Positions 4,926 through 5,304 of a DNA stretch of 5,304 nt are shown here, one piece after another. Position 1 is the stretch's first letter; the number at the start of each line of letters is the position of its first letter. This stretch comes from a bacterium (GTDB lineage: Bacteria > Campylobacterota > Campylobacteria > Campylobacterales > Sulfurimonadaceae): the NCBI GenBank assembly GCA_018824795.1, contig JAHJFL010000013.1:1-5304 (forward strand), given 5' to 3'. The notes beneath the pieces are model-generated. The model was given only the letters and a program-made list of their open reading frames with translations, ran no database searches and was not told where the DNA came from. The translations under genes and the position numbers were made by a program.

Positions 4926-5304
4926 AAAAGTGATGCGATTTGCATCTATTTGTGTATTTTACCCTAGCTGAAGATGCAAATACATTTAATTTTACTCTGC
5001 TTATTGCAGCACGTCTTAAAACCGCTAGCCTGTCTTTTTTTGCAAACGCAACAAGCATTTCATACTCTTCACCGCTACAACCAATACGCTTGGCTATTTT
5101 TTTTAAAAAACGAAAACCTATTCTGTTCACATCAGATATTTTTTGTAAATCACTAAAAAGCCCATCCGAGATATCCATACCAGAACTCAAAAATTTACTT
5201 GCGTTTTGTATAAATTTTTGTCTCAAATGAATATCTACAAATTTTGATTTTTTATGTATAGAGCCTAGGTTTGACAATCTTTTTAAATCTTTCAAAGAAG
5301 AACC
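4924..5304 (-). CDS. thiL: Thiamine-monophosphate kinase ThiL, C-terminal part (5' end outside window)
   Basis: The last 126 codons of a gene still open at the window edge. ThiL phosphorylates thiamine monophosphate to the active cofactor thiamine diphosphate using ATP. Counting from the edge, SGMDISDGLFSDLQKIS (41-57) is the family's metal/nucleotide motif with the conserved DISDGL, and GCSGEEYEMLVAF (75-87) corresponds to the GGEDYELLF motif, with Glu in place of the usual Asp. The end (KLNVFASSARVK, final HHF) corresponds to the last beta strands of the PurM-like C-terminal domain, shorter than in E. coli. The N-terminal ATP-binding half is not in view. A TTG at 5295 could be taken for a start, but codons upstream stay open (Gly-Ser-Ser-Leu) and fit the interior of ThiL. 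It heads the visible part of the thiL-truD-psd run; its promoter is outside the window. Confidence 0.88.
   Translation of the reverse strand, partial: GSSLKDLKRLSNLGSIHKKSKFVDIHLRQKFIQNASKFLSSGMDISDGLFSDLQKISDVNRIGFRFLKKIAKRIGCSGEEYEMLVAFAKKDRLAVLRRAAISRVKLNVFASSARVKYTNRCKSHHF
4938..4981. repeat. Inverted repeat in the 3' end of thiL
   Basis: ATTTGCATCT (4938-4947) and AGATGCAAAT (4972-4981) are perfect 10-base inverted copies 24 bases apart. The left arm also overlaps a smaller hairpin, GATGC (4932-4936) and GCATC (4942-4946) around 5 bases, so two folds exclude each other. On the minus strand the small hairpin is followed by ACTTTTAAAAGG, leading into the truD Shine-Dalgarno. The sequence match is certain; a regulatory role is only a possibility, because the region is coding and short stems arise by chance. 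Confidence 0.45.

Noticed and set aside
5097..5110. T8/A6 run in thiL as a phase-variable slippage tract
   Set aside because: It encodes ordinary Phe-Leu-Lys-Lys-Ile residues in frame in a housekeeping gene and is of ordinary length for an AT-rich genome.
5293..5295. TTG as the start of a short thiL, suggesting a truncated gene
   Set aside because: The reading frame remains open to the window edge and upstream residues fit ThiL, so the gene is cut by the window rather than broken.

Overview
The window is about one-third G+C and gene-dense. Its proteins (YchF, TruD, Psd and a short ThiL of epsilonproteobacterial style) point to a chromosomal housekeeping segment of a Campylobacterota (Epsilonproteobacteria) bacterium, most like the Sulfurimonas/Sulfuricurvum/Sulfurovum group. 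This assignment rests on protein resemblance, base composition and gene order recalled from memory, not on a database search.

Left half, plus strand (1-2999): the 3' end of a leucyl aminopeptidase gene (pepA) is followed within 7-8 bases each by a membrane-anchored DUF3465 protein and an RNase H-fold protein, so these three look like one operon. A 75-base gap (1195-1269) holds a candidate promoter and a good Shine-Dalgarno for ychF, an Obg-family ATPase of translation and stress response. After a short gap comes a 199-residue soluble protein of unknown function, whose start is better placed at 2400 than at the upstream GTG.

Right half, minus strand (2990-5304): read leftwards, thiL (thiamine monophosphate kinase, 5' end cut off by the window), truD (tRNA pseudouridine-13 synthase) and psd (phosphatidylserine decarboxylase). 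Both junctions have the same tight layout, with the stop codon overlapping the next gene's Shine-Dalgarno and the ATG 10 bases after the stop. This suggests one translationally coupled operon.

The two operons converge and their last coding regions overlap by 10 bases (2990-2999). The overlap sits inside a two-part inverted repeat (2973-3010) that could stop transcription from both sides. Its arms encode the same Ala-Lys-Leu tripeptide near the C-terminus of both proteins.

No CRISPR, insertion sequence, tRNA, rRNA, toxin-antitoxin or recognisable defence system was seen. The least ordinary content is the DUF3465/RNase H pair between pepA and ychF, the unknown gene after ychF, and the shared-end hairpin.
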